A stretch of 64,000 bases of DNA from Metabacillus endolithicus (GCF_023078335.1 NZ_CP095550.1:1302001-1366000); one strand, 5' to 3'; positions 19,619 to 29,564 are shown, numbered from the stretch's first letter. Made by a program: numbers and translations. Notes: generated by a model from the sequence alone, not told the origin.

Positions 19619-20119
19619 TTATTGTGCAGCTTTAGCTGCTTCAATTGCCGCTTCATAATTTGGATGATTCGTTGCTTCACTAACATATTCCACATATGTT
19701 ACTTTATCATTTGAATCTACAACAAATACTGATCTTGCTAATAAACGTAATTCCTTGATTAATACACCATAAGCTTCACCAAAAGAAGCATCACGGTGAT
19801 CAGATAATGTTTTTACATTTTCAAGACCATTTGATGCACACCATCTTTTTTGTGCAAATGGTAAATCCATGCTAACAGTTAGCACTTCAACATTTTCAAG
19901 CTTTGATGCATCTTCATTAAAACGGCGGGTTTGTGCATCACAAACTCCTGTATCAATAGAAGGAACTACTGAAATAATACGTACTTTCCCTTTTGAATCA
20001 GCTAGTGAAACTGGTGATAAATCATTCGCCAGTACAGTAAAATCTGGTGCTTGATCACCAACATTAACTTCATTTCCTAGTAATGTAACTGGGTTATTTT
20101 TGAACGTAATAGATGCCAT
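19619..20119 (-). CDS. tpx: Thiol peroxidase
   Basis: Atypical 2-Cys peroxiredoxin that reduces peroxides using thioredoxin. 166 residues with the peroxidatic Cys60 in [15 protein letters not shown] and the resolving Cys94 in RWCASNG, the usual pair for Tpx. ATG at 20119 with AGGAG 8 nt upstream. Monocistronic: terminators lie on both sides. Confidence 0.96.
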   Translation of the reverse strand: MASITFKNNPVTLLGNEVNVGDQAPDFTVLANDLSPVSLADSKGKVRIISVVPSIDTGVCDAQTRRFNEDASKLENVEVLTVSMDLPFAQKRWCASNGLENVKTLSDHRDASFGEAYGVLIKELRLLARSVFVVDSNDKVTYVEYVSEATNHPNYEAAIEAAKAAQ

Positions 20120-20220
20120 ACCGAACTCCTCCTTTTAATTATGTACAGAGTAAATATAGCCTAGCTTTCCAAAATTATCAATTATTATGTTTTTAAAGTT
20201 TCAGTTAACTTTACCTTCCG

Positions 20221-20250
20221 AAAAAATAACTGCCTAATAGTAGGCAGTTA
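20221..20250 (-). terminator. Terminator of ytfJ
   Basis: TAACTGCCTA / TAGGCAGTTA overlapping the ytfJ stop codon, followed by T6 on the minus strand. Confidence 0.85.
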
Positions 20251-20730
20251 AATGTCTAGATCTTGTTTTTGATTTTGACTTGATTGATTGCTATTAATAT
20301 CTTCTAAAGGATCATTCTTTTGGTCATTACTCTTATCCTTTTTAAATATACCCTGAATTTTTTCAACCGCTTGAGGTGCAGCCTCCAAAATTTTCTCGTA
20401 TAAGTGGGTGCTCTCGTCTAAATGAAGCATCTTCACTCCATTTGAAGAAACGATTAAGAATGCGATAGGAGTGATTGAAACTCCACCACCACTTCCTCCG
20501 CCAAATGGAAGCTTTGGTGTTTTTTGACCTTGACCATCACTTTCTTCTTTGCTAGCTGAATTAAATTCACTACCTCCAGCTGCAAAACCAAAGCCAACCT
20601 TTGAAACAGTTAAAATTACACTTCCATCGGGTGTCTCAACAGGATCTCCTACAATGGTATTTACATCAATCATTTGTTTTAAATTTTCCATTGCAGTCTT
20701 CATTAACCCTTGAATTGGATGATCACTCAT
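20248..20730 (-). CDS. ytfJ: Sporulation protein YtfJ (GerW family)
   Basis: A 160-residue GerW-family protein associated with spore germination. The N-terminal half holds the family pattern HPIQGLMKTAMENLKQMIDVNTIVGDP, then VSKVGFGFAAGGSEF and a Gly-rich GGGSGGGVSITPIAFLIV loop; the last 40 residues are low-complexity and Asn/Gln/Lys rich. ATG at 20730 with AAAGGAGG. It lies 76 nt after ytfI, likely in the same transcript. Confidence 0.92.
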   Translation of the reverse strand: MSDHPIQGLMKTAMENLKQMIDVNTIVGDPVETPDGSVILTVSKVGFGFAAGGSEFNSASKEESDGQGQKTPKLPFGGGSGGGVSITPIAFLIVSSNGVKMLHLDESTHLYEKILEAAPQAVEKIQGIFKKDKSNDQKNDPLEDINSNQSSQNQKQDLDI

Positions 20731-20806
20731 TATGTAGCCTCCTTTAGAAATTATAACCGGTCATGCTCATCTCATCGAGAAGGGGTCATAGCCATCTTAG
20801 TTCATG

Positions 20807-21486
20807 CTAATTTGCAAAAAATGAAAATGGTTTGGTCTTAAGTTTAGGGCGACCACCTTTCCAATATTTGATAAGCTGAATACCTGCCAACATAGCTTGC
20901 CCGATTCGAAATTGAATCATACATTGTAATTTTGTTCTTGAACAATAAACATTAAATTCAGGTGTAATTGAAATAATAGGTGTTGTATGCAACTGCATAT
21001 ATTGACTAACAATTCCAACCACTCCACCTTTTATCGACCATACTAATCCTGTCAGCATTCCTGTATGGGCAGCATCTCCAATTCCGATTTGTGAATGCCA
21101 CTCAAATTCTTTCACTTTTACTTTCTTTAAAAACCGTCGTACTATTTTATGTAATCCCACTACATGCTGTAGAATTTCTTTTACATCATGTATCGCTTTT
21201 ACTTCCTCTTCAGGTGTAATCTTTTCTTTTCCTTTTTTCACCTTTTTGTTTGAATTCTCATCACCAATCTTCTGCTCTTGCTTAACAATTACATTTGCTT
21301 CATCATCAACCTTTATTAGAGGAATGGATATCGTATAACGAATCATGCCAAGCCATGCCCGAAACTTTATTTTTATATGATCATCATCTCCGACGTGAAG
21401 TAAATCAATGATAACTGTTAGTCTTGTCATTAAAATAAGAAAAAAAGGAATAATAATATCAATATAATGACTATGATCCAAACCAT
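20807..21486 (-). CDS. ytfI: DUF2953 membrane-anchored protein YtfI, hidden frameshift
   Basis: Partner gene of ytfJ. The obvious ORF starts with TTG at 21481 and has no ribosome site. A better start is ATG at 21486, preceded by AAAGGG 9 nt upstream, which reads MVWIIVIILILLFLFFLF and then stops; one extra base in the A7 run at 21440-21446 joins it to LILMTRLTVIIDLLHVG, forming a full N-terminal membrane helix. About 226 residues after correction. A charged Lys-rich segment (about 75-100) follows, then the DUF2953 C-terminal region with YKRV-like basic patches and FSFFAN end. Role unknown, probably sporulation-related by linkage. Confidence 0.82.
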
Positions 21487-21699
21487 TATGTCACACCCTT
21501 TCATTTTGCATTATCACCTCTTAAAAATTAAAATAAACCTGCTATTTTATATAACAGGTTAAAAATAGGCTTGTTGATTAAACAAGTATAAGAGAGATCA
21601 AGAACAATACTGCTAAGAAGACGAAGAGAAATGGTCTTCATAAGAGCGATGAAGAACAAAATTGCGGGGGAATTCGAAGACTCTTTTCTCCACTCAAAT

Positions 21700-21757
21700 A
21701 AAAAGACTGCAGACAGACAAGACCAATTACGATCGAGTGTATCTACAGTCTGCAGCC
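21700..21757 (-). terminator. Terminator of sppA-yteJ
   Basis: GGCTGCAGAC / GTCTGCAGTC arms (10 bp, one wobble) at 21748-21757 and 21705-21714, followed by T5 on the minus strand. Confidence 0.75.
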
Positions 21758-21763
21758 TGTTGA

Positions 21764-22291
21764 TTAAACAACAGACTCTTCTTTGATTGATTTGGAAAAT
21801 ACTTTTTCATGAATAACTAGGGTGTCAGCAAAAAGATCATGTAAAGCTTGTTTTTTTGGAGTAAATGCTACAATCACATAGCCAACCCAAATCATTTTTG
21901 AAATATACCTTCCAATTAACTCTCTGAATAAGATTGTACCCCAATTTACATTTTCTTCTCCCTTAGTAGAAACTACTTTTAATCCAAAAACCATTTTCCC
22001 TAAGGTTTGCTTCAACAGTTTTGTCATGATCACAAAATATGCAAAAAATGTAATGGCAGTAATAATTGAAACAACTGAAAAGATATATGAATCATTTGTA
22101 TCTATGCCTATTAATTGTAACAGGGGGTAAACAAGGATACGATTAATACTACCAATAACAATCAGGTCTATTAAATATGCCCAAAAACGAATCCAGAAGC
22201 CTGCTAGTAGATTTGTATAGTCTACAACTGTTTCTTTTTCTACAGGTTGATCCTTTTCAGGATGATCTAACCCCTCAAATGTAGCGTCCAC
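21764..22291 (-). CDS. yteJ: RDD-family membrane protein YteJ
   Basis: RDD-domain integral membrane protein of 175 residues. The domain signature begins AGFWIRFWAYLIDLIVIGSI (Arg and two Asp), with three to four helices at about 38-60, 75-100 and 140-160. GTG at 22291 with AAGGAGG 8 nt upstream. It lies 13 nt after sppA and is surely co-transcribed; in B. subtilis YteJ inhibits or modulates SppA. Confidence 0.88.
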   Translation of the reverse strand: MDATFEGLDHPEKDQPVEKETVVDYTNLLAGFWIRFWAYLIDLIVIGSINRILVYPLLQLIGIDTNDSYIFSVVSIITAITFFAYFVIMTKLLKQTLGKMVFGLKVVSTKGEENVNWGTILFRELIGRYISKMIWVGYVIVAFTPKKQALHDLFADTLVIHEKVFSKSIKEESVV

Positions 22292-22304
22292 ATACAGTAC
22301 CTCC

Positions 22305-23309
22305 TTATTCAGAATATAAATACATTAGCCTTGGTGAATTTGTATTTGATAGAAGCTGATAAAGATTTGACAGTTCAATGTCTTCCTTAAATACTTTGCC
22401 AGCAGTCATTGTTAGAAAGCTTTCAAACCCTAAAGCTGTACCGTATTGAATCACTTGCGCATCCTCTATTTTCAAATCCTTTTTCATTGCTTCAACTGTA
22501 TCGTCAAAATAACCTAATTCATCTATTAAGTTAATTTCCTTCGCTTGTCTTCCATCATAAACTCGACCATCCGCAACCTTTCGTACCTGATCTTCTGACA
22601 ATGGTCGTCCTTCTGTGATAACATCAACAAATCCCGCATAAGCATTATCGACCATTGATTGTAGAATGTTTCTTTCATCCTCTGTCATTTCACGGGTTGG
22701 TGAAAAAATATCTTTGTATGGTCCGCTCTTAATCGTTTCAAACTTCACACCATACTTTTCAGCCAATCCTCCATAGTTAATAGACTGCATAATTACACCT
22801 AAAGAACCAGTTAACGTATCAGGTGCAGCAAAAATTTTATCTCCTGCTGTAGAAATGTAATATCCTCCTGATGCTGCTTGTGTTCCCATCGATACATACA
22901 ATGGTTTTTTGCTAGTTTCTTTTAACTCAAGAAGTTTTTTATGTATTTCTGCACTTTCCACAACTCCGCCACCAGGAGAATTCACCCTTAAAATGACTCC
23001 TTTTATCGTGTTATCCTCACCAGCAGCCTCTATCATATCTAAAAACGTTTGATGTTGATATCCCGCTGTACTAAAGAACGAGGTAACATCTTCGCCTGTG
23101 TCTTGGATCACTCCATTTACATTTAACACAAGAATTTTACTAAATTCAGAACCATCATCAATGACTTCCTCGGAAAACTCTGAACCAGTAGAGAACGCTT
23201 CTGTGAACATCTCACTTTGATTTAAGAACATCATTGTTGAGCTGATAATAATGGAGAATACAAATAAAACAGCTGCAATTGCTAAAGCTCCCCAGCGCTT
23301 ACCATTCAT
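22305..23309 (-). CDS. sppA: Signal peptide peptidase SppA
   Basis: Membrane-anchored serine protease that degrades cleaved signal peptides and contributes to resistance to antibacterial peptides. 334 residues: one helix at about 8-29, then the S49 domain. The Ser-Lys dyad is visible as Ser147 in TQAASGGYYIST and Lys199 in KSGPYKDIFSP, the same positions as in B. subtilis. VNSPGGGVVES is at 109-119. ATG at 23309. Confidence 0.95.
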   Translation of the reverse strand: MNGKRWGALAIAAVLFVFSIIISSTMMFLNQSEMFTEAFSTGSEFSEEVIDDGSEFSKILVLNVNGVIQDTGEDVTSFFSTAGYQHQTFLDMIEAAGEDNTIKGVILRVNSPGGGVVESAEIHKKLLELKETSKKPLYVSMGTQAASGGYYISTAGDKIFAAPDTLTGSLGVIMQSINYGGLAEKYGVKFETIKSGPYKDIFSPTREMTEDERNILQSMVDNAYAGFVDVITEGRPLSEDQVRKVADGRVYDGRQAKEINLIDELGYFDDTVEAMKKDLKIEDAQVIQYGTALGFESFLTMTAGKVFKEDIELSNLYQLLSNTNSPRLMYLYSE

Positions 23310-23462
23310 TGTTCTTACCTCCTCTATTTTTTTGCAGTTATTATGATTTATCTAGCATGTTGAAACATTTTCTTATGTAAAAGTGGTAAACTAAACAACA
23401 TAAAGTATTGTACCATCTTCAAGGAAAAATGTGGAGATTTACATATCTAAGGAGGAATCATT

Positions 23463-24263
23463 GTGACAGATCGTCGTAATATTTACTTTTTCTACAAAAA
23501 AGAGGAACATACACTTGAAAAAATTAACACATTAATTGAAGCTGCTAAAAATAGTGATTTTATAGTTGTAAATGATTATAAAAAGGCAAACATCATTGTC
23601 AGTATCGGAGGAGATGGTGCTTTCCTTCAAGCTGCACGAAAAACAAATTTCAGATCAGATTGTTTGTATGTTGGCATCGGCGTTGATGATACATTAAGCC
23701 TATACTGCGATTTTCATTTAGATGATATCGAGAAAATGATAGAAGCAATAAATGAATCACAAATTGAAGTAAGACGATATCCTGTTTTAGAAGTAAAAAT
23801 TGATGATTCAACAACGTTTAAATGCTTAAACGAATGCTCCATTCGTTCAGGCATCATAAAAACATTTGTTATTGATGTTTTTATCGATAATCTCCATTTT
23901 GAAACATTCAGAGGAGATGGCATGTTGATTTCTACACCAACGGGAAGCACTGGATATACCAAGTCTGTAAACGGAGCAGTCGTTGATCCTATGTTACCAT
24001 GTTTACAAGTGAGTGAATTAGCTTCATTAAACAATAACCTTTACCGTACTCTAGGCTCTTCCTTTATTCTTAGCGATAAAAGAAAATTAAAGCTTAAGGT
24101 TGTACAAGATGGTAATGACTATCCTGTTATTGGTATGGATAATGAAGCATTAAGTATTCGCCATGTCCAGGAATTAGAGTTCGGTTTAAGTGAACAACCA
24201 ATTAAAACGGTTAAACTTAAAGATAATTCTTTTTGGGAAAAAGTGCAGAGAACCTTTTTATAA
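23463..24263 (+). CDS. nadK2: NAD kinase 2
   Basis: Phosphorylates NAD to NADP; the second NAD kinase of Bacillus (YtdI/PpnK2). 266 residues with the GGDG motif at 49-52 (SIGGDGAFLQAARK), LNECSIRSG (the NE motif) and STPTGSTGYTKSVNGAVVDP. Start is GTG at 23463 after TAAGGAGG. Divergent from sppA. Confidence 0.94.
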   Translation: MTDRRNIYFFYKKEEHTLEKINTLIEAAKNSDFIVVNDYKKANIIVSIGGDGAFLQAARKTNFRSDCLYVGIGVDDTLSLYCDFHLDDIEKMIEAINESQIEVRRYPVLEVKIDDSTTFKCLNECSIRSGIIKTFVIDVFIDNLHFETFRGDGMLISTPTGSTGYTKSVNGAVVDPMLPCLQVSELASLNNNLYRTLGSSFILSDKRKLKLKVVQDGNDYPVIGMDNEALSIRHVQELEFGLSEQPIKTVKLKDNSFWEKVQRTFL

Positions 24264-24273
24264 TACAGTTAAT

Positions 24274-24304
24274 AAACCGGGGAAGAATACCTTCCTCGGT
24301 TTTA
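24274..24304. terminator. Terminator between nadK2 and ytcJ
   Basis: AAACCGGGGAAG / CTTCCTCGGTTT with a 5-nt loop and T-rich tail for the + gene; overlaps the ytcJ stop. Confidence 0.85.
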
Positions 24305-25903
24305 TGTTATTTGCAACGCATTCTTCTTATAAACAATTTCATTATCTACTACTGTCATCATGACATTCGTACTTAAGAGTTTATCTGGTTCAATTGTAAA
24401 AATATCTTGATCCAAAATTGTAAAATCTGCCGTATATCCTTTTTTAATCATGCCTCTATCGCGTTCATGATGAATAGCGTATGCACTGCCTTTTGTAAAA
24501 AGCTCAACAGCTTCGTACATCGATAATTTTTCTTCTGGAAGATAACTTTTTCCTGTTTCCTCATATTCGCTTGTTCTTGTCACAGCAGCATGAATTCCTA
24601 ATAAGGGATCAACCGGCTCAATTGGTGCATCTGATCCTCCCGCACAGTGAATTCCTTCATTTAAAAGCGTCTTCCAAGCATAGCAGGATTCTAAATGTTC
24701 TTCCCCAATTCGGTCAATAACCCATGGAAAATCACTAGTTACAAAACGAGGCTGAATATCTAAAATAATGGGCAAATTCTTAGCTTTTTCAATTAATTCT
24801 TTTCTTAGAATTTGAGCATGAATAAGACGATCATGTTGTCCCTTCAAAGGTGGATTGTTTTTAATAATATCAATTGTCCACTGAAATGCTAGGTCACCAA
24901 TTACATGAACTGCAACTTCCATCTTATATTGTCTCGCCTTTTGGACCAATCCCTCTAACTCTTTCTTTGTGTGAATAGCAACCCCTGATGTTGCTGGTTC
25001 ATCTTTATATGGAAAACTAAGTAGTGCTGTTCTTCCACCAAGGGCACCATCAGCAAAGATTTTCATAGCTCCAAATTCACCAAACTCTCCAATCTCTCTC
25101 TTTTTCTGTTGAAATTCATCAACGATAAGATGATGAACAAGTAAATGACTTCGAAATTTTAAGCCATTGTTTAATACTCTTTGAAAAGCTTCTAATGTAT
25201 TTTCCAAACTTCCATAATAAGAGAGATCTTCGGTATGAGCTCCTACCAGCCCTTTTTGATAGCAATCTTTAATAGATGTTTGAAGAGCAAACTCTAGTTC
25301 TTCAACTGTCGGGGACGGAGCGATATTAAGGACAAGCTCCTGTGCTTGATCTAACAAATATCCAGTTGGGTTAAGCTCCTGATCTCTGACAATAACCCCA
25401 CCTGCTGGATCATCTGATTCTTTAGAAATATTCGCAAGTTCCAATGCTTTTGAATTGGCTATAATAGCATGACGACATATACGTCTTAACATAACAGGAT
25501 GATCTGGCGATACTTCATCTAAGTCTGAGCGATGAAGTATTCTTTGATCTTCCAATTGATTTTCGTTCCAACCCTCGCCAATAATCCAAGTTCCCTTTTT
25601 TACTTCAGTTGCTCTTTTTTTTATACTTTGAATAATCTCACTGGAGTTAGTTGTTTTTGAAAAATCCAATCTTAGCAGCTTTTCTCCATGAGCAATTAAA
25701 TGAAGATGGCTATCGACCAGCCCTGGAATCATTGTATGACCTTGCAGGTTCTGTTTCTCTGTAATTTCATCAGAGTACTGAGTAGTAAGTGTTTCATAGC
25801 TACCTACGTCTACGATTCGCCCATTTTTTGTAAAAACAGCATCAACTTTACCTTTTTCCTGTTCTAATGTGTAGATGTTTCCACCAAACCATAACGTTCC
25901 CAT
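24302..25903 (-). CDS. ytcJ: Amidohydrolase family 3 protein YtcJ
   Basis: A 533-residue metal-dependent amidohydrolase, probably an exoenzyme-type hydrolase of amides or N-formyl groups; substrate unknown. ATG at 25903 follows GGAGGAATAAT; a longer upstream frame starts inside the leader. Motifs: GLVDSHLHLIAHG (first metal HxH), KIFADGALGGRTALL, VHVIGDLAFQWTID and GSDAPIEPVDPLLG near the C-terminus. Confidence 0.88.
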   Translation of the reverse strand: MGTLWFGGNIYTLEQEKGKVDAVFTKNGRIVDVGSYETLTTQYSDEITEKQNLQGHTMIPGLVDSHLHLIAHGEKLLRLDFSKTTNSSEIIQSIKKRATEVKKGTWIIGEGWNENQLEDQRILHRSDLDEVSPDHPVMLRRICRHAIIANSKALELANISKESDDPAGGVIVRDQELNPTGYLLDQAQELVLNIAPSPTVEELEFALQTSIKDCYQKGLVGAHTEDLSYYGSLENTLEAFQRVLNNGLKFRSHLLVHHLIVDEFQQKKREIGEFGEFGAMKIFADGALGGRTALLSFPYKDEPATSGVAIHTKKELEGLVQKARQYKMEVAVHVIGDLAFQWTIDIIKNNPPLKGQHDRLIHAQILRKELIEKAKNLPIILDIQPRFVTSDFPWVIDRIGEEHLESCYAWKTLLNEGIHCAGGSDAPIEPVDPLLGIHAAVTRTSEYEETGKSYLPEEKLSMYEAVELFTKGSAYAIHHERDRGMIKKGYTADFTILDQDIFTIEPDKLLSTNVMMTVVDNEIVYKKNALQIT

Positions 25904-25960
25904 ATTATTCCTCCACCAAAAGAGTCGTTTACTGAATGGTACCATATTTCAACTTCCATA

Positions 25961-25998
25961 AAAAATAACCAGGAAGTAATTCCACCCTGGTTATTTTT
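25961..25998 (-). terminator. Terminator of ytcI
   Basis: AAAAATAACCAGG / CCTGGTTATTTTT with a 12-nt loop. A second inverted repeat (ATAGTATAG / CTATACTAT, 26004-26070) lies just upstream and overlaps the ytcI stop. Confidence 0.87.
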
Positions 25999-26066
25999 GG
26001 ACGATAGTATAGGAAAGTCTAAAGCTTTCACTACTGAGACTTAGCAATAAGCCAAGTTTTTCTATA

Positions 26067-27649
26067 CTATGCCTGTTTAAGCTTTAATTCACGTTCTCTT
26101 AATACTACGCGTCGAATTTTTCCTGAAGTTGTTTTTGGTAAATCTTCAATAAATTCGATTTCTCTAGGATACTTATAAGGAGCTGTTAAATCTTTCACGT
26201 GCTGCTGAAGGGTCGATATAATGTCTGGTTCATTGGCTAATGAAGGATTTCTTAACACAACAAATGCTTTTACAACATTTCCTCTTACCTCGTCAGGACT
26301 TGCAACAACAGCACATTCTTTCACATATGGATGTTTCACAAGAGCGTCTTCTACCTCGAAAGGTCCAATGGTATATCCTGAACTAATAATAATATCATCA
26401 CTTCTACCTTCGAACCAGAAATATCCATCTTCATCCATTCGGGCACGGTCACCAGTTACATAATAATCACCTCTGAACTGCATAGCAGTTCGTTCAAAAT
26501 CCTTATAATATTCTTTAAATAAAGCTGGTGTGTCTCGGTGAACCGCAATGTCTCCGACTTCCCCTACAGCACAAACTTCACTTTCATCATTAATAATCTT
26601 CACATCATTACCTGGTGTTGGTTTCCCCATTGAACCAGGCTTAATTTCCATTCCTTTTAATACACCAACAAGTAAAGTGTTCTCTGTTTGTCCATAACCA
26701 TCGCGTACTTTAACATTAAAATATTTTTGGAATGTTTCAATAACCTCTCTATTTAAAGGCTCTCCGGCAGATACAGCACTATGTAAGTTTGTAAGTGAAT
26801 ATTGATCTAGTTTTTCAACCTTTGCCATTAAACGATATTCAGTTGGTGTACAGCATAAAACATTTACACTGTAATCGTCTAAAAGCTGTAAGTATTTTTC
26901 TGGATCAAACTTCCCGTGGTAGATCAATCCCGTTGCCCCGGAACCTAATACAGATAAAAACGGACTCCAAACCCACTTTTGCCAACCAGGACCTGCAGTT
27001 GCCCAAACAACATCATTTTCATCAATACTTAGCCAATTTTTGGCTGCTGTTCTTAAATGAGCAAAAGCCACCCATGTGTATGGACAACCCCTTTAGGGTT
27101 GCCTGTTGTACCAGAAGTGTAAGATATAAAAGCCATACTATCTGACTTTGTTTGGACTGGTTCCATTGAGGTACTTTGCGAACATATCAATTCTTCTAAC
27201 GAAATCCAATCTTGTTTATTTCCCTCTACAACAAATTTTTTAAGGCTATGATATTCCTTTATCTCTATAAATTCATCTGTATAAAGCCCATAGCTTATAA
27301 CGGCCTTTACATCTCCATGTGTAATTCGGTATTGTAAATCTTTTGTTTTCAGCATTTCGGAGCTAGGAATAACAATTAACCCCGCCTTTAACGCTCCCAG
27401 ATATACAGCATAGGCATCTATCACTCTAGGAATCACTACTAAAACTGTTTGTCCAGGCTTTAACCCCTGCTCTAATAAAGCGTTTCCAATCTGATTTACT
27501 CGATTTATTAATGAATGGTAGGTAATTTCCTTTTTCTCACCTTGTTCGTTTTCCCATTTTAATGCAACTTTTGTGGAGTCTCCAGCATATTTCTCTATTT
27601 CTTCAACTAGATTATAAATTGGTGGTGCAAGAAGTTCTTCTCTTACCAT
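26067..27649 (-). CDS. ytcI: AMP-forming acyl-CoA synthetase YtcI, one frameshift
   Basis: ANL-superfamily acyl-CoA ligase related to AcsA, about 527 residues; acid substrate unknown. ATG at 27649 has AAGGAGGGGG upstream. The ATP motif SYTSGTTGNPKGVVHTHG lies just before the break. At 27068-27069 one G is missing (TGGCTTTTGCT should be TGGGCTTTTGCT), which restores HTHGWAFAHLRTAAKNWL. Downstream motifs are DGYGQTE, YVTGDRARMDEDGYFWFEGRSDD and PKTTSGKIRRVVLRE with the catalytic Lys. Confidence 0.9.
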
Positions 27650-27774
27650 ATTTCCCCCTCCTTCACATTTATACTTCATATTATACCTAATCGTCCGAAC
27701 TTTTTAAATGTTAATGAAACTTCATTAAGACAGAATAAATGCGGATTTCCGACATGAAAAACTAGAAAAAAACT

Positions 27775-27800
27775 AAAAACAGACCCCAATAAGGCCTGTT
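27775..27800 (-). terminator. Terminator of the 47-residue gene
   Basis: AACAGGCC / GGTCTGTT followed by T5 on the minus strand, ending 12 nt past the small gene's stop. Confidence 0.78.
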
Positions 27801-27811
27801 AGGAATTTATC

Positions 27812-27955
27812 TTAGCTTTGCTCATTTGCTTGTTTAGCATTCTTAGGTTCATTTCTTCTTTTTCTTTGCTGTTTTCGACTTTTTTGAAGTTTTTGTCGTT
27901 GTTCTCTTTCACCATCATATTCTTCTGCAATTTCTTCTCGATCATCTCTAGTCAA
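27812..27955 (-). CDS. 47-residue charged small protein, candidate
   Basis: Short ORF starting with TTG at 27955 (AAAAGGGGTG about 8 nt upstream). The product MTRDDREEIAEEYDGEREQR... is extremely rich in Arg, Lys, Gln and Glu and probably one long helix. Separate terminators of sspA before it and of its own after it support a real transcription unit. Unrecognised. Confidence 0.5.
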   Translation of the reverse strand: MTRDDREEIAEEYDGEREQRQKLQKSRKQQRKRRNEPKNAKQANEQS

Positions 27956-27980
27956 ATGGAACACCCCTTTTTTCACATTG

Positions 27981-28005
27981 AAAAGAGTGGGGTTCCCCCA
28001 CCCTT
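27981..28005 (-). terminator. Terminator of sspA
   Basis: GGGTGGGG / CCCCACTC around a 3-nt loop, followed by TTTTC on the minus strand. Confidence 0.8.
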
Positions 28006-28025
28006 CGTAGCCATTATATATTTAA

Positions 28026-28241
28026 TTATTGTTGGTAAGAACCGCTCATTTGTTGTTGAGCAAAAGAAACTAAACGTTTAGTGATTTCACCACCAACTGA
28101 ACCGTTAGCGCGTGAAGTTGTTTCTGGTCCTAAGTTAACACCAAATTCAGAAGCGATTTCATACTTCATTTGATCGATAGCTTGTGCAGCACCAGGTACA
28201 ACTAGTTGGTTTGAGCTATTAGATCCACTGTTTTGTGCCAT
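28026..28241 (-). CDS. sspA: Small acid-soluble spore protein, alpha/beta type
   Basis: A 71-residue DNA-binding SASP that coats and protects spore DNA and is degraded at germination. The GPR protease recognition sequence EIASEFGV is intact, as are [18 protein letters not shown] and [22 protein letters not shown] at 28241 has AAGGAGGTG; an upstream extension to 28295 runs through the promoter. Preceded by a good sigma-G promoter, so expressed in the forespore. Confidence 0.96.
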   Translation of the reverse strand: MAQNSGSNSSNQLVVPGAAQAIDQMKYEIASEFGVNLGPETTSRANGSVGGEITKRLVSFAQQQMSGSYQQ

Positions 28242-28263
28242 GTGTATCACCTCCTTGTGAGTA

Positions 28264-28293
28264 TAGAATGTGTAAATACACATGGCTTCATTC
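28264..28293 (-). promoter_or_regulatory. Sigma-G promoter of sspA
   Basis: GAATG (28289-28293), 18-nt spacer and CATTCTA (28264-28270) match the forespore consensus GHATR / CATNHTA exactly; start of transcription predicted near 28257. Confidence 0.75.
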
Positions 28294-28359
28294 ATTATTT
28301 TAGTTGGTAATTCTTCACAACTAAGTGAAGTTTACAACAATGAAACTATAGTCAAAATT

Positions 28360-29559
28360 TTATAATAAAGAATCAAAATCAGCTTCTTTCTCTTTTGCAA
28401 TCGTTAATACTTCTATGTTAGAAACAGCTTCATCTACAAGTTCATCAAAATCAACGAAGCTTTCAAATCTGGATACTTTTTCTACCTTAGGTCTTGTTTT
28501 AGGATTTGCTGGGGTGAAAATTGTACAACAATCCTCATATGGACGGATAGAGATATCATGTGTTCCAATTTCTTTTGCAATTGAAATGATTTCTGTCTTA
28601 TCCATTGTAATCAATGGTCTTAAAATAGGTGTATTTGTTACATCGTTGATCGCAACCATGCTTTCCAATGTTTGACTAGCCACTTGACCAAGACTTTCTC
28701 CAGTAATTAACGCCAAACCCTGTTGTTTTTCGCGAAGCTTGTCTGCTATTTTCAGCATCATTCTTCTTGTTGACGTCATTGTATAATTTTCTGGAACCTG
28801 CTCTTGAATTTTTTCTTGAATCTTTGTAAACGGCACAATATGTAAAGTGATCTTCCCCCCAAAGGAAGTTAGCTCTCTTGTTAAATCAATCACTTTTTGT
28901 TTAGCACGGTCACTCGTGTATGGAGGACTGAAGAAGTGAATAACCTCAAGCTCAACCCCTCTTTTTAATGAAAGAAAACCAGCAACAGGACTATCTATAC
29001 CTCCAGATAGCAAAAGGACTGCTTTTCCACCAGATCCAACTGGTAACCCCCCTGCTCCTTTATAGTCATAACATGTTATATAAGTTGCTTCCGATCGTAC
29101 TTCAACACGAACATTAATCTTTGGATTTTTAACATCAACAGTTAAGTCATTTGTATTAACTAAAATATGACTTCCTATTTGATAATTTAACTCATTCGTA
29201 TCAAGAGGAAATTGCTTATCTGCCCGCTTAGCGGTTACTTTAAAAGTATCATTAGGCTGGTATAGACTTTCGATCGCTTTTAATGCCATTTCCTTAATAT
29301 GTGATATCTCACTTTTACATTTAATTGCTAAACTAAATGATTGAATTCCGAATATAAGTTTAAGCTTTTCAACTATTTCCTCGTGTTTTTCTCCATTTAA
29401 ATGCAGATAGAGTCGATCTCTTGTTGCTTCATATGTTAAGTTTGGAAAATCCATTAAAACTTCTCTAATATTTCTTTTTAACCGGTCAACAAACTTTCTT
29501 CGATTTCTCCCTTTAGTAGATATTTCCCCAAAACGAATTAATATGTGATCAAATTCCAT
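28360..29559 (-). CDS. thiI: tRNA 4-thiouridine sulfurtransferase ThiI
   Basis: Transfers sulfur from a cysteine desulfurase to uridine-8 of tRNA, and feeds thiamine synthesis in some bacteria. 399 residues: ferredoxin-like domain, THUMP (about 60-165) and the PP-loop ATPase LLLSGGIDSPVAGF (SGGIDS at 185-190). The rhodanese domain of enterobacterial ThiI is absent, as in other bacilli. ATG at 29559 starts 5 nt after nifZ stops. Confidence 0.94.
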   Translation of the reverse strand: MEFDHILIRFGEISTKGRNRRKFVDRLKRNIREVLMDFPNLTYEATRDRLYLHLNGEKHEEIVEKLKLIFGIQSFSLAIKCKSEISHIKEMALKAIESLYQPNDTFKVTAKRADKQFPLDTNELNYQIGSHILVNTNDLTVDVKNPKINVRVEVRSEATYITCYDYKGAGGLPVGSGGKAVLLLSGGIDSPVAGFLSLKRGVELEVIHFFSPPYTSDRAKQKVIDLTRELTSFGGKITLHIVPFTKIQEKIQEQVPENYTMTSTRRMMLKIADKLREKQQGLALITGESLGQVASQTLESMVAINDVTNTPILRPLITMDKTEIISIAKEIGTHDISIRPYEDCCTIFTPANPKTRPKVEKVSRFESFVDFDELVDEAVSNIEVLTIAKEKEADFDSLL

Positions 29560-29564
29560 ATATC

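Noticed and set aside
21573..21772. Two copies of GTTGATTAAACAA flanking the yteJ-ytfI gap as a mobile element scar
   Set aside because: The copies are short and one forms the end of yteJ; chance or terminator-related similarity is as likely.
27818..28081. Phe/Leu-rich plus-strand ORF of 87 codons
   Set aside because: Antisense of the Lys/Arg-rich 47-residue gene and of sspA; no ribosome site.
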